A DNA stretch of 64,000 nucleotides from Scalesia atractyloides (GCA_947069175.1 CAMTDV010000018.1:42172869-42236868); one strand, 5' to 3'. Counted from the first letter of the stretch, positions 1 to 12,102 are shown. Notes: generated by a model not told the origin, from the sequence alone. Translations and numbers: made by a program.

Positions 1-1130
1 CTCCTCCTCCTGGACTTCAAACAACAATTAAATCATATTTGTATACAAAATTACGTCCGACACTCCACAACATCAGCAGATCAGCAGTTCGTCGTAGCGA
101 TTTTACCATCAAACACTTCAAAATTCATCGTATAGTCGTATAATCAAGATCAGTGCTCCAAAATTCATCATATAATCGATATTAGTGCACTAAGAACATA
201 GTCATCGATCATATATTCGCCATCCATGCAAAATTATGGCAACACGATCAGAATCATCGAGGATTGTGGCAAAATTAGGGATAATCTGATGAACAGACGT
301 CCATTCAGGTCTTTTGTTATCTGAATATGACACTTAAATCGTCGTTTCATATTTGTATTATTGAAAATTGTGTTATATGTATGATTGGCAATACGAAATT
401 TGATTTGGTAAGGGTTAGGGTTTTTTTTATTGAATCAAAACTTTTGATAAGGTAAGTCACGTAATCCTGTACATGTGCATAGTTATACACATATGCGTAG
501 GTTAATAAGGTCAGTCATATTGTAATTGTATAATTATGCACATGCGCATAAGTTGTCAGAATATGTTATTAAGGTCATTCATATTAATGCACATGTGCAT
601 AGCTATGCACATATGCATAGTTTGTCAGAATATGTTAACAAGGTCAACCATGTTGTTGTACATGTGCACAGTTTGTCATAATAGTTTTGTTATTGATTTA
701 TGTTAAATTGGATTGGTGGTAATACGAAATTTATTTTCGTAAGGGTTAGTAATTTTTATGGAAGCTAATATATTGTTAAAGTCAGTCATGTTAATGCATA
801 TGTGCATAGTTATGCACATATGCATATTTCGTCAGAATAAGTTAATAAGGTCAGTCATGTGGTTGCAAATGTGAATAGTTATGAACATGTGCATAAATTG
901 CTATAATAGGTTAATAAGGTCGTTCATGTTGATGTACATGTGCAGTGTTATGCACATGTGCATAATTTAACATAATATGCTAACAAATTTTATTTATGTT
1001 GATGCACGTGTGCATAGTGTATATGTTGATGATGATAAAGTTAATGATAATGCACATATTCATTGAGATTGTATGTTTGTTAATCATATGTTTTGTTTTG
1101 TTTTGATTTGTTTATTATTGTAGATCAACA
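1..1130. repeat. AT-rich repeat DNA with dense ATGCACATGTGCAT-type palindromes
   Basis: From about 465 onward this stretch repeats variants of the palindrome ATGCACATGTGCAT, often in pairs separated by AGTTATGCACAT-like spacers (for example near 585, 790, 930 and 1000). Each cluster is followed by a degenerate block resembling GTCAGAATATGTTAATAAGG. No convincing coding sequence is visible. The same palindromes continue to about 3255 and reappear in a small foldback element near 17.34 kb, so this is likely the interior of a transposable element whose left end is outside the window. The element class is not resolved. Confidence 0.6.
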
Positions 1131-1700
1131 ATGGAAAAATCGAAGAAAGTAACTTTTTTGAAACCAAGGGATGAAAGGTCAAATAAAATGCCAGATGGAA
1201 TGGAAGATGATTACGCGACGGTTAAACAAAAAGGTAGAAAAAGGTTGATTAATGTTTGATGATGTAGTCGGGAGCTTATGCACGTGTGCATCCCTTTATT
1301 AATTTCATGTTAAATGATATCATTTATGTAAACACATGAAATATATCACATGCAGGTGCGCAAGAAGAAAGAAACACAAAAAGGCGGACAAGTAAGCGAA
1401 CTCATGATGAAACATCGAAAAAAAAAGGAGGTGAACAAGAAGTTGGCAAGATCAACGGTAACGGCGATGGTTGATACTGATGACTATATGGTTGTCAGAA
1501 AACGTTGTTGGTACGTTTTATTTAAAGTAATAATAGAAAGTTTAAAATGCACATGTGCATCATCATTTATGAACATTATATGACAATCGTGTGTGAATAA
1601 ACAAAATCAAAAAAGGAAAGTACAACAAATAGAGTGAAGACATCAGCGATCAAGTCAAAGGGCAAAAAAGTTGTAAAACAAGTTAAGTGGTGTTGAATTG
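1129..1700 (+). other. Lysine-rich exon-like blocks, unidentified
   Basis: Three short open blocks (about 1131-1240, 1352-1500 and 1595-1690) encode very basic, Lys/Arg/Glu-rich peptides. The first two follow intron-like 3' ends (TTATTGTAG before 1124 and ACATGCAG before 1355), and AT-rich intron-like DNA lies between the blocks. They could be exons of an element-borne or captured gene, but no domain is recognisable and the composition is low complexity. Palindromes of the surrounding repeat interrupt the spacers. I assign no function. Confidence 0.2.
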
Positions 1701-1769
1701 TTTCACATATTCACATCTTGAAATTGTGAATCGGCTTCGACGGGGATGTTTCTTGGGTGGAACATTGAT

Positions 1770-3250
1770 TTAGAATCGGTGGTTTTTGGTTGTCCTTCTC
1801 TTGAGCAAATTATGTATCGATGTGTACGTATATTCATTATATGATTGCCAGAATATTTTTTTGTTTTTTGATGTGCCTATACGAGTGGAAAAGACAGCTT
1901 TTGTAGCATATGTGTTGTATTCAGAATCAACATAGGGTATCCAATATGGTGTGCCATTAGGTGTAGAATGTACAACAATTGTAATTGTTCCTGTATACAT
2001 AAAAAGAAAAAACATATAACATTCTAATTAATAAGGTATATGGCGTGTGTACGCACGATGTATGATTGTTCAATATTTATTCCACGATGTATACGAGGCG
2101 TTGGTAATGTAATGCACATGCACATAATTATGTACTAATGGTTAACAGTTTAGTTGTGATGATCACGGATTGTTAGCAACATAATGCACATGTGCATGTT
2201 TATGTAATATATGAAAATAAAAGTAATGACTGTAAAAATACAATTATTTGTTTAATGTGTATTAGTGATGAGTATGGGGTGTTAATAATGTGATGCATAT
2301 GTGCATAATTATGTATTATTGGTTAACAGTTTATATTATTGATGATTATGGCTGGTTGGCAACATGATGCACATGTGCAGGATTACGTGATGTATGAAAA
2401 TATAAGTAACTTATGTAATAAACCAATTGTTTGTTTAATGTTTAATGATGAAAAAATAAAAGGGATAATAATTAAACCTCGATTATGTGGTGTTTGCATT
2501 ATATACAGAATCGGTGATTTTTTGGTTTTCCTTCTCTTGAGCAAAGTATGTATCGATGTCTACGTATATTCATTGTAGGATTGTCAGGATAGTTTTGGTT
2601 TTTTTATGTACCGATACGAGTGAAAGGTCGGATTTTGTAGCATATGTTTGTATTCAGAATCAACTGGTATCCAATATGGCGTGCCATTAGGTATAGAATG
2701 TACAACAGTTCTAATAGTTCCTGTATACATAAAATGAAAAAACATATAACATCCGAATTAATAAGGTATATGGCGTGTGTGCGCACGATGTATGATTGTT
2801 CAACATTTATTCGGTGATGATTACGGGGTGTTGGTAATGTGATGCACATGTGAATAATCATGTACTGATGGTTTATAGCTTATTTGTGATGATCACGGAT
2901 TGTTAGCAACATAATGCACATGTGCATGATTATGTAATATATAAAAATAAAAGTAATGACTGTAAAAAAACAGTTATTTGTTTAATGTTTATTAGTGATG
3001 AGTATGGGGTGTTAATAATATGATGCACATATGCATAATTATATAATGTTGGTTAATAGTTTATTTTTGTGATGACTACGGATGGTTGGCAACATAATGC
3101 ACATGTGTAGGATTACGTGATGTATGAAAATATAAGTAACTTATGTAATAAACCAATTGTTTGTTTAATGTCTAATGATAAAAAAAAAAGAAAAGGGTTA
3201 ATAATTAAACATGGATTATGGGGTGTTGGCAAAATAATGCACATGTGCAT
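1770..3250. repeat. Two-copy tandem duplication, unit about 735 bp
   Basis: The segment beginning near 1780 (GTCCTTCTCTTGAGCAAA) recurs near 2528 (TTCCTTCTCTTGAGCAAA). The following landmarks recur in order: the GTACGTATATTCATT block, the ACGAGTG block, TATGGCGTGTGTNCGCACGATG, and the palindromic ATGCACATGTGCATG. Offsets of landmarks are about 728 to 740 bp, so this is a direct tandem duplication with moderate divergence. A further partial copy of the GATTATGGCTGGTTGGC block is at about 2343 and 3080. No protein-coding role is evident. Confidence 0.7.
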
Positions 3251-3965
3251 TATTATGGTATGATTGTAAATAAATGTGATTTACTTGATGAGAGAATAAT
3301 GAAGCATGTAAAAGTAAACTATGAAACTCACTTTAAGGATATAATAATGAATCATGTTAATGTAAACTATCAAACACGTATAAATGTATAATGCCTTTAG
3401 TTTCAAAATATATGAATTGCAACTGTTGTTGATCGAAAATTGTAGCTGCTGTTGCAGTTGTTGTTGAGGTGGTATCACAGGAGATTGTGTATTCAGAAAC
3501 GATGGCATTGTCTCATGTAGACATATTCAAGAGTTTGAATATTGAAGGTATGGAGATTGTGTCGACTATCAACTGATTCAGACTTAGATTTGTTACTGTT
3601 AGCAGATGGACCAACAGATGGACGTGGATCTATATGTGATGAATCGAAAGATGCAATAGTTGTACCAATTGAGTATGTCGTTGATGAATTTATTGTCGGA
3701 GCTGATGGGTTTATCATTTGAGGAGGAAGAGTCGATGTGGTTATCATCGGTGATGTTAACGTCGATTATGTAGACATGAATGCCGCCATGAACACCGTCG
3801 GTGAAAGCCGTCCGGTGAACGTCGCCGGTGAACGCCGCCGGTGAATGTCGTCGTGAATGATGGTCAGACCATATTAGGGTTCATAAGAAAGAACAGTTGC
3901 CACGTGTTCACATTGGTTCTCGCGGTTCTCGCAATAAAGGGTTGTTCCTAACGGATCCTTGTCCT
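3251..3965 (-). other. S/T/P/Q-rich minus-strand reading frames and right edge of the repeat region
   Basis: Two overlapping minus-strand frames (about 3493-3747 and 3281-3508) read a Ser/Thr/Pro/Asn-rich segment followed by a Gln-rich stretch. They look like a low-complexity tail of an element-borne gene rather than an independent gene. On the plus strand, 3775-3870 holds GC-rich repeats of CGCCGGTGAA. The block 3880-3965 (GTTCTCGCGGTTCTCGC, then GTTCCTAACGGATCC) ends in a TA microsatellite. The string GTTCCTAACGGAT also forms the hairpin core of another foldback element at 13.7 kb, so this may be an element terminus. Confidence 0.3.
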
Positions 3966-4395
3966 ATATATATATATATATATATATACGGAAAGGATAA
4001 ATAAAAAACCCACTTGTGATGAGAAAGCCCCCAAAACTCTAAGTTCCCGACATTTTTTCTTTTTGAAAAAAAATTACACATGTAATATATATGTTTTTAA
4101 GGGTTTTGAGCAAACAAAATCACAAAAACGCCGACCATATTTTTTTAAAAAAATAAACAAGTTTTTGTGTAACATATGTTACATTGGTGTGTAACATATG
4201 TTACAGTCACGTAGCGCAAAACTTGTTTATTTTTTTTTAAATACCCACACAGCGCTTTTTAGTATTTTCTTTTGCTCAAAACTCTTAAAAACATGTATAT
4301 TACATGTTTGATTTTTTTTCAAAATCAAAAAAAATATCGGGAGGTAAAAGTTTCCGAGATTTTCTTAATTACAAGGGTTTTCTCTATATACTTAC

Positions 4396-4437
<42 letters not shown>
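3966..4437. mobile_element. Foldback (MITE-like) element flanked by TA microsatellites
   Basis: A left arm at about 4014-4135 (GATGAGAAAGCCCCCAAAAC through GGGTTTTGAGCAAA) is matched in inverted orientation by about 4260-4386 (TTTGCTCAAAACTCTTAAAA through AAGGGTTTTCTC). The centre carries two copies of TAACATATGTTACA. The whole is bounded by (TA)n tracts at about 3964-3988 and 4399-4436. Similar TA-bounded foldbacks occur at 13.6-13.9 kb and 17.1-17.6 kb, suggesting one insertion habit. No coding capacity. Confidence 0.6.
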
Positions 4438-4439
<2 letters not shown>

Positions 4440-4619
4440 TGGCTAAACTTATACACCATGGATATTAAACCCCTAGCCTTTCATTACCCTAAGCTTTATC
4501 TAACTTACCGACATCACAAGGCTATTTCTAAGTGGATATCTTCATGCATATATGAAGTGCTTTATAATAGATGTAATTATACATATATATCATATTAAAT
4601 AAAATATGTATTTAAATAT

Positions 4620-4893
4620 TATTCTTTAAGAGGCTAATAGGGCCGATTAAAGGGTGAGAATAATGTAATTTGGTGAAGGAAAAAAAAAGCCTAATCGCCT
4701 ATAAACCACTTTCCAATGGACCCATATATGTCTAGTCTTCTCAATACCTCCACCTCCATGATTTGATTTTCATTTTTTCTAATTTGATTTCTCATCTCTC
4801 TTCAATTATATCATCTTTAAATGCCTATTTTGGTTCTCTCTAAGCCAATTACCCATTTTTCTCATTAAAAAACTGATCACTTGCTCAAATCTA
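4620..4893 (+). promoter_or_regulatory. Upstream region and probable 5' UTR of the ALOG gene
   Basis: This is the sequence between a TA-rich repeat and the start codon. It contains CCATATATG near 4721 as the only TATA-like string and a CT-rich leader (about 4790-4870) typical of plant 5' UTRs. The foldback element ends only about 180 bp upstream of this segment, so the proximal promoter is short or includes transposon DNA. No specific operator site is claimed. Confidence 0.35.
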
Positions 4894-5472
4894 ATGTCTA
4901 GTGATCAGAATTTTAAGGGGAGATCAGAAATAGGTGAAGGTTCATCAAGGGGTGGGGGTAGTGGTGGTGGCCTAAGTATACCTTCTGATTCACAGCAACC
5001 ACCACTAGCACCACCACAACTTAGCCGATATGAGTCACAGAAGCGTCGCGATTGGAACACTTTCGGGCAGTACTTAAAGAACCAAAGACCACCTGTGGCT
5101 TTGTCACACTGTAACTACAGTCATGTACTAGATTTCCTACGGTATCTAGACCAGTTTGGAAAGACTAAGGTGCACCTACAAGGTTGTGTTTTCTTTGGTC
5201 ACCCTGATCCGGCTGGCCCGTGTACTTGTCCACTTAGGCAAGCTTGGGGCAGCCTTGACGCGCTCATCGGGCGCCTCAGGGCAGCTTATGAAGAAAACGG
5301 TGGATTGCCCGAAATGAACCCTTTTGCTAGCGGAGCAATACGCGTTTATTTGCGTGAAATTCGCGATTCTCAGGCGAAAGCACGAGGGATACCTTACAAG
5401 AAGAAAAAGAAGAAGAGTAACACTCCGATCATAAAGGCAAACAAAGAAACATCGAATTTTCCGATGCAATAA
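4894..5472 (+). CDS. LSH: ALOG-domain transcription factor, LSH7-LSH10 type
   Basis: Intact single-exon gene of 192 residues, normal for this family. Residues 1-44 are a Gly/Ser/Pro/Gln-rich tail. The ALOG domain runs from about R45 (RYESQKRRDWNTFGQYL) to about 172, with the near-invariant blocks FLRYLDQFGKTKV and RQAWGSLDALIGRLRAAYEE. A zinc-ribbon insert is visible as H94-x3-C98 with C110-x-C112. A nuclear localisation signal of six lysines sits at 169-174. ALOG proteins are nuclear, plant-specific DNA-binding regulators of organ boundaries, meristem determinacy and light-dependent growth; the fold is thought to derive from DIRS1-type retrotransposon recombinases. GQYLKNQRPPV and ASGAIRVYLREIR are closest in my reading to the LSH7-LSH10 group. 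The first ATG gives the complete N-terminus. Intronless coding regions are usual here. It is the only intact host gene seen. Confidence 0.95.
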   Translation: MSSDQNFKGRSEIGEGSSRGGGSGGGLSIPSDSQQPPLAPPQLSRYESQKRRDWNTFGQYLKNQRPPVALSHCNYSHVLDFLRYLDQFGKTKVHLQGCVFFGHPDPAGPCTCPLRQAWGSLDALIGRLRAAYEENGGLPEMNPFASGAIRVYLREIRDSQAKARGIPYKKKKKKSNTPIIKANKETSNFPMQ

Positions 5473-7435
5473 TGTTGATCTATGGTTATTCTTCAAGTAA
5501 CTGGTAATCTTTTAAGTTTTGATCAATTATTTAATCCTAGATTTGATGTTAATATGACCATATATGTGGATTATATTAAATGGGTTTTTCATAAAGATTA
5601 ATTAAGAGATCTATGTTGCATATATGACAACCCCAAGATTTACATTCCAAAAAGCAATTTCTTTTTTGGGGGAAAAGCAAACCCTAGCAGACTTCATAAA
5701 AATTTTAGAAACCCTAATTTGCATGGAGAACACACTTCAGTTCTCTCTCTTTCTGCATAACAGGTTCCTCTCCAAATAAATAAAAACAAATTCAAAAATT
5801 ATATTTTACAAAATGTTTTATTAACAACAGTTTTATTATCATTAATTAAATTTTAAAAACTTTTCCTTTATTAAATAATATTTAGATTAGCTAGTGTCGT
5901 CTCTTTTGGAATTCTGCACTATACATTGAGTGGCCATCAAGATTTGATCAAATTACCTCATTCAAACACAGTTAACTAATTTATCACTCATCAATTAGCT
6001 CACATTAATAGGGTTTGCGTGTGTGTTTGGTTGTAAATCAATGCATAAACACATTACTTGATTATTGAACAAGTGATGGCAGCATTGTAACTAATTTTGT
6101 TTGCATTATATATGTATTCTTAGTAAAAGAATGCACATTTTGAAATTTAATTCAATAAAAGAGCAGAAATATTTTTTTTGAAAAAGTAATTGACCTAAAT
6201 GATTCAATGATCAACATTATTAAGGTGGTCATCGAGCATAATTATAAAATCTAAACTTTGTGAAGAATCTTTTTTGCTTCAAATTGAACTCTAAGTCTAT
6301 CTTCAACCAAATCAACGATCCGTTATTACATTTGGTCTTTTTCCTGTTAATGCTACATCATCAATGAAGGTGTTTGAATTCACTGATCAACTTGTGATTG
6401 TTAGTGTATGATCATTGATGATATGGTAATTTCTGATCAATTGTGTGTTCTTGTAATAGCATATAATCATTGAATCCTTTGTGTTTACTTACACTTACTG
6501 TCTTTTCACTTCTTGATTATATTATCAAGAAATATTCTATTATAAGTATAACACTATGCAATGTGGGGAAGAGATTTAAGTGGCAAAAAGTAATTATATT
6601 GACGGATCATCAACTTTCATTGCTATTTGATTCGTTAGGTACGGGCATTTTAAGCTATTTGCATGTTTTGGTGTGTAATACGTAGATAAACCAAATATTT
6701 TTTTAATAAATTTTATGCATTCCAGTAGGTAGATTCACAACATCTTTTACATCAGTATTCTAATTTTCAAGATTTGCCATAGATAATATACATCTTTATA
6801 ATTAACGTGATAATTTTTAGTATTTTAATTTCAGGTGGGCATATATGGACATATTAGATTTGACGCTCTCAAAATATGTCGCGAACTTCCATTAATAGGG
6901 TCGAACTCCATTGATGCAAATTGCCTGATTCTCTAGAGCTCTGATTTGCTTATGCTGATATATGTATTTAATTAATAAGAGAATAATTTATAATATATAT
7001 ACACATATATGAGTAAGTTAAAGATTAGTCAATATATATCCATGTATATTGTCTAAATTAGATGTTTTTCATTCTTGTTAATTTATAAAATGGGTTTTAA
7101 ACTATACAAAGCTACCAATTTGTGATATAGTAGCCATGAATAATTAAACTATTATATATATGAATTATATAATTATATAAATGAATAGAAAGCTACGATG
7201 AATAGTGTCATACTAAATAGAATATTAAGCATTAAGCAATTAATTATTAATTAATTAATATTAATAATAAGAAGAAAGGTCATGAAGGGATAAACTTGTA
7301 AATTAGAAAGCAAGTGTTATTGATTTATCATATTAACCAAGGAAACTCGATGAAAAGCTGAGTTTTTTTGTTTTTCTCTTCTTTTATTTATTACAGTTTT
7401 TAAGATTGTCTATCACTTTAATTTTAGGTATCCAA
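5473..7435. other. Gene-free AT-rich DNA downstream of the ALOG gene
   Basis: The stretch holds the ALOG 3' flank, then AT-rich DNA without a reading frame that resembles a protein. A block at about 5625-5770 (starting TGACAACCCCAAGATTTAC, ending in a CT-rich tract) looks like a remnant of a repeat leader, but no partner copy is in the window. No RNA gene was recognised. Confidence 0.5.
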
Positions 7436-7439
7436 CCTC

Positions 7440-7735
7440 TATAGTGAATTAAACTGAAACCAACTAAACAACAATGAAATCGGTACTGATATTTAATTTT
7501 ATTGTTTTTGCTTTTAATAAAATACAACGTTGACACTGGTTTCTATATTTATTTTTATGTTTTTTTTGCCGACACCGATGTTCGTTTCTATCATTTTGAT
7601 GTAAAACACATGTTAATTTCAATACCGAATGCATGTATCATATCGGTATTATAATGAGTACCATAATGAACTGAACCAATGCCGATTAAAATATCCATGG
7701 TAACATAACGTCGCAACGTTCGAGCTTATAATCTA
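7440..7735. repeat. Dispersed repeat, copy 1 (TCGGTATCGACACCG family)
   Basis: The segment contains AATCGGTACTGATATT, GCCGACACCGATG, GATGTAAAACACATGTTAAT and ACCGAATGCATGTATCA. The same string order (GATGTAAAACACATGTTGAT, ACCGAGTGTATGTATTA) is found at 38.2-38.6 kb, so this is a dispersed repeat. It is rich in the CGGTAT/ATACCG theme and encodes nothing obvious. Confidence 0.55.
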
Positions 7736-8560
7736 GTTTAATATAATAGGTGATTCGTAGATTATGATAAAGTTGCTTTATATCCTTATGTCACATTCTG
7801 GGGTGGGATAAGATTTTGGGACTAATAGGTCTTGGGTTTCATTCTCACAAGAAGGTTTTTCCTATATTTATTTGGTTTACTCCTGAATTAGCATATAGGC
7901 ATTATGTCTAATGGAGATGGATACAATCAGGTGATTCCACTTATTACATAATGATACTTTAGTAGTTTGTCAGTAATCCAAATATTCCATTAAAAAAAGT
8001 TACATAGATTTTTATTGGGTTTACGTTTAAAAGTCAAGTTTGGGTAAATCTTTAAAAATTAAAAAAGTGATTATGCTCCATAGTTTTCTCTCTTTTTCTT
8101 CTATATGGTTTTTCTGTATGTTCCTCTACCCACTTCTCATTTCCATATTTTGCAATTTACTATATTAACATAAACATTCTTAAGAGGGTTCAATAAGAAA
8201 TACGAAAACAAAAGTAAAGAGTTATGTAATCATATATTTAAAATGTTAAAATTCAATTTAACGTGTTAAAAATTAATTCTTTTAAAACCGTTTTAAAACT
8301 TTTGCATATAAATACATGTAGAATCCTTTTTAATAAATAATCAAAATAAATTATTAAAATTAAAATTCTTAAAAAACACTAAAAAGTAAAAAACAAAGAG
8401 AAAAATTAATTTTTTATTGTAATAGCTTCTAAACATCTTTATATACAAAAGCTCCAAAAATAATTTTTAGCATTTTAAGTTGAATTTTTGAGATATATAT
8501 AATATGTTAAATACACTATTCTATTGTTTCTCAGTTTTTAGTATTCCCTATTGAACTTCA
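7736..8560. other. AT-rich DNA, nothing recognised
   Basis: No coding, RNA or repeat signature could be supported here. Confidence 0.4.
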
Positions 8561-8577
8561 CACAATATTCTTAATAT

Positions 8578-8672
8578 ATATAGTCTTAAGTTCCTGTAAA
8601 AAGAAATTGACTTGTAGGCATCATATTATGTACTTAGGCATGATGTTTTAGGTTTTTTGGCAAGAAAACAGC
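8578..8672. mobile_element. Partial MITE: one end, apparently split by the neighbouring Copia derivative
   Basis: The string AATTGACTTGTAGGCATC followed by GGCATGATGTTTTAGG and TTTTGGCAAGAAAAC matches one terminus of the intact MITE at about 37528-37831. The remainder of that MITE, in matching order, is found at 13345-13540 on the far side of the retroelement. Hence this looks like the left half of an interrupted copy. Confidence 0.5.
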
Positions 8673-8999
8673 TTTAAATTTTGAAAATATGCATTTCATC
8701 ATCAGTGGTCAAAACTAAAAGATAATATAATCTTTTTTGTTTTTATGAAAAGAATATCAAATTCTAACTATGTACAGAACAACTAAACTATGTACAAACA
8801 TATTTACAGACATATTTTTGTGAATTCGTGTCTAAGGATTATATCAGTTGTTTGAGACATATCACCAGTAACGTTGACATTTTTGATGACTTTAAGTTTT
8901 AAACTCGTTTACCTAGATTTTCGATATGTTTGTCTACTTAAACTTCGACACATTTCTCAATTGTTCCAAGATATGTTAGGTTGAATTATGTAAATTAAC

Positions 9000-10020
9000 T
9001 TAACTATGGTTCCCATCTCAGAATATACTCCCGTATCAAGATTCCCTAGATTTCATCTTACAGATGAGTATAGTATAATTGATATCTGTATCTGGGTTAT
9101 GCGAAGCCTTGAGAGCTCAGGTTAATACCATCGTATCAACAAAGAGATGAAGGCTCGACTTATAAGGTAGTGTTTCAAAATGGAATCTTTTTGTATTTCA
9201 ATTGTAGTATCTTTCGATATTTTCAGTTGAATGCAGTTTTAGGGATTTTTGCAAAAGCATTATAGAAGTTCTAGGCCATTGCTTACGCAAAATCAGAAGA
9301 ACTTGTATAATACCCCATATATCAATCATCTATAAAGACCTCGTATCTCAGAATCAGGCAATCTCTCAAACAAAATTTCGGAGTACTAAGTCCATATATC
9401 CAAGAGATGTTAAACCACAAGTTTAAGCAGTTGTAAAATTTAGTATATATCCCGGAAACAATTTACTGAACGTGTAAAGCCTATCGACACATCCACAGTA
9501 AGATATGTTTATCACTTTTAAACTTTAGAATTTCTTAGCGTGCTGTGATAGTCCACAGATGTACTATCATTTCCTTTATACACACAAAACTCTTTTTGTC
9601 TTTTTCATGTTTTTGCACTTTTCGTATTTAATATGTTTTTGGATTTTCTGAAAATTTTCTCCCTCTAAAATTCAAAAACATATTTTGGAATTTTTTATTT
9701 ATAAAATCATTGACCAACTGCTGAGAATTACTTCAATTCTCCATCCATTACTGCTTCTCAAATTTCTTTTAAATCTCTCCCCCTCATGATGACAAAAACC
9801 GTGACACCATTATGTTAATAAAACATTTATATCCCTAGGTTTTGTCTGTTCAACAGTTAGGGTTCTTTGAAATTTTTCAAATTTTCTTCAAAAATTTGTA
9901 AAAATTTTCAAGTAAACGTTATTGGAATGTATTTTCGGAAAATTTTCTCCAAAAATTTTCAAAAATTGTAAAGTAAACGTTATTTGAATTTCAAATCTTT
10001 TGTAAAAATGGCCTTTATAT
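9000..10020 (-). other. Non-coding 3' region of the minus-strand Copia derivative
   Basis: It contains polypurine-tract-like strings on the minus strand (plus-strand TTTCTCCCTCTAAAATTC near 9656 and TCTCTCCCCCTC near 9774), and landmark strings such as AACAAAATTTCGG and TACCATCGTATC that recur at 63.2-63.5 kb (AACGAAATTTCGG, TACCATCGTACC). Nothing coding was recognised. Confidence 0.5.
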
Positions 10021-10070
10021 AAAACTTGATAACCCGGCATGTCTTCATTGTGTGCTACGGAACTCCATTC

Positions 10071-12102
10071 TTAGTAATTTACTTTCTCCTCGGAAGTTCC
10101 TGCACAAAAATTCAAACAATTAGTTGATAGTGACACCCAAGCCTTTGCAGTCTTAGGTGTTATTTCTTCAACCTTAATTTTGACTTTTTTTTCACAATCA
10201 GGTTTATTTTGAACTTTCTCAAGTTTCAAAAAGTCCTCTAAACTTTCAATTTTTACTGATTGTGTAAATTCTTTTTCTTTCAACAACCATGATTGATTTT
10301 TCATTAAAACTTTCTTGAAATACAATGTAGAAACTCGTTGTTCATTACCATTCGAGAATTCACCAGTTTCAAAATTTGAAAACTTAGTAATAACTGGTTT
10401 CATCTTGTTTGTAGTTTCTGTACATTGTTTCAAAACCTGAGTTGGTACTCTCAAATCTTCAAAATTGTTCTTATCAATATGAACAGGTTTAGGATTAATT
10501 TGAAAACATTTTCTAGCAATGTGTCCAGTTACTCCACATTTATGACACTTTCTGTTCTCATACTGATCCTTTTTAGCAAACCATACACTCAAATCATAAC
10601 ATTGATTTGATGTGTGGTAACCATCTTTCCTGTTTCTTCTAAAAGCTTGATTTGACGTTAAAGCACTGTGGTCCGACCTGCACCTCTTATTTTCATATTT
10701 TTGTGAGTTTTTATAATGATTGGATGATCGTACGGATGAGCTTTTATGTTTCTTTTGAAAAATTTTAGAACTTTGTTTTTCCTTTTGTTTTCGTTCTCCA
10801 TTCTACTTAGAAGGTTTTTGCGTTGAGCATTCACCTTTTTCAATAGATTGTAGAACAGTTTCTTGAAATTTTTCTTTTAGTTTTAAAAATATTTTATTTT
10901 TATCCTTTTTAGCTCTTTTATCATCGGTATCATCATCACAATCCTCAATTATGACATTGGAATTTCTTTTTTATTTTCATTGATCGGTTTTGGACATATA
11001 TGATCTAACTTTAATGAGGAAGTCATAAAATTTTTCAATAACTTTTCTGAATTAACAACTTTATTTTTAACAGTCTCAACTTCTTTTTCAAGTTGAGCAA
11101 TTTTCTCAATATAAGAATTTATTGCTTTTTGATTTTCTATATTTAATTTTTTAAAAACAATTTTTTCATTTTTAAACATTTTTATTTAATTTTGAAAATC
11201 TACTACCATTTGTAATTTTTCATTTTCTAAAATTTTTATTTTGTTTTCAAAATTCTTTTCATTTTCTTTTGATTTTTTATTTTCTAATGTCAAACTCTCA
11301 ATCTCACTCAAGAGTTTGGCATTATCTGCCCGATAGATATCTACATCATAAACTGGGCAGACTGGTTTAGAACTTGAAAATCCATTTGTAGTGTACTTGA
11401 AATGTGAGCTTCACAGTTTTTAACCACTACATTCTCTTCTCTCTTCACCTGATCATTCGTTTGATTAATGACAAGTTCAGATTTCTTTAGCAATTCCACT
11501 TCATATTTCTCTAACTTGTCAATGAAAGTAGAAAGCATGAAATGTTCCCAACTTTGACTTTCCTTTAGTACAATTAAGTATTTTGTCCATTCACCCTCCG
11601 GAAGTACATCAGCCAACTTGTCAATGTACTCTCTTTCTGTTTTAAGAAGATCATGTTTTGTCATCTGAATTTCAACTGACAGAAGCGTTTTATCATTTGT
11701 TTCATTGATTCGCCTTTGATCATTGTGAAGATGTTAAATTCTTTCATGATTAGAGCCTTCTTGCTCTTGATCATCTCAGCACACACCAGATATTTAGCAC
11801 GCAGAGCATTCCACAGCTTTTGTGCCGTATCACATTCTGGTAGCAAAATCAAGATATCTTCATTTATCGATTGCTGTAACAAACTAATCATCTTCTTCTC
11901 ATGGACATATGCATTATTTTGTTCTGGTGTAAACTTTGATACTGCGAGAATAGCTCCATGTTTATTAACTGGCCATTTAAATCCAGTTTTAAAGGCAACC
12001 CAAACGTGGAAGAAACTTATTTGTACCCAGCTCTCGAATTTTTCCTTTCCAGGCTTCATACTCATCTATACTCATCAACATTGGCGGCTTCACGGACCCC
12101 AT
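10071..12102 (-). pseudogene. Decayed Copia gag
   Basis: The start at 12102 opens with MGSVKPP and is followed by the UBN2/DUF4219-type gag region: a WKGK...W segment, then YVHEKKMISLLQQS, LWNALRAKY and IKSKKALIMKEFNIFTM (about 11661-12065). Downstream come a TEREYIDKLADVLPEGEW block (11341-11664), a Lys/Glu-rich coiled-coil segment (10949-11179), and a CCHC zinc knuckle CHKCGVTGHIARKC at about 10510-10550. The tail reads AKAWVSL near 10140, the same tail as the gag at 46.7 kb. Gag packages element RNA in a cytoplasmic particle. Several frameshifts and stops separate the blocks, so no functional protein is expected. Confidence 0.8.

Noticed and set aside
3281..3747. Gln/Ser-rich transcription factor gene
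   Set aside because: The frames are short, overlap out of frame, and have only low-complexity composition within repeat DNA.
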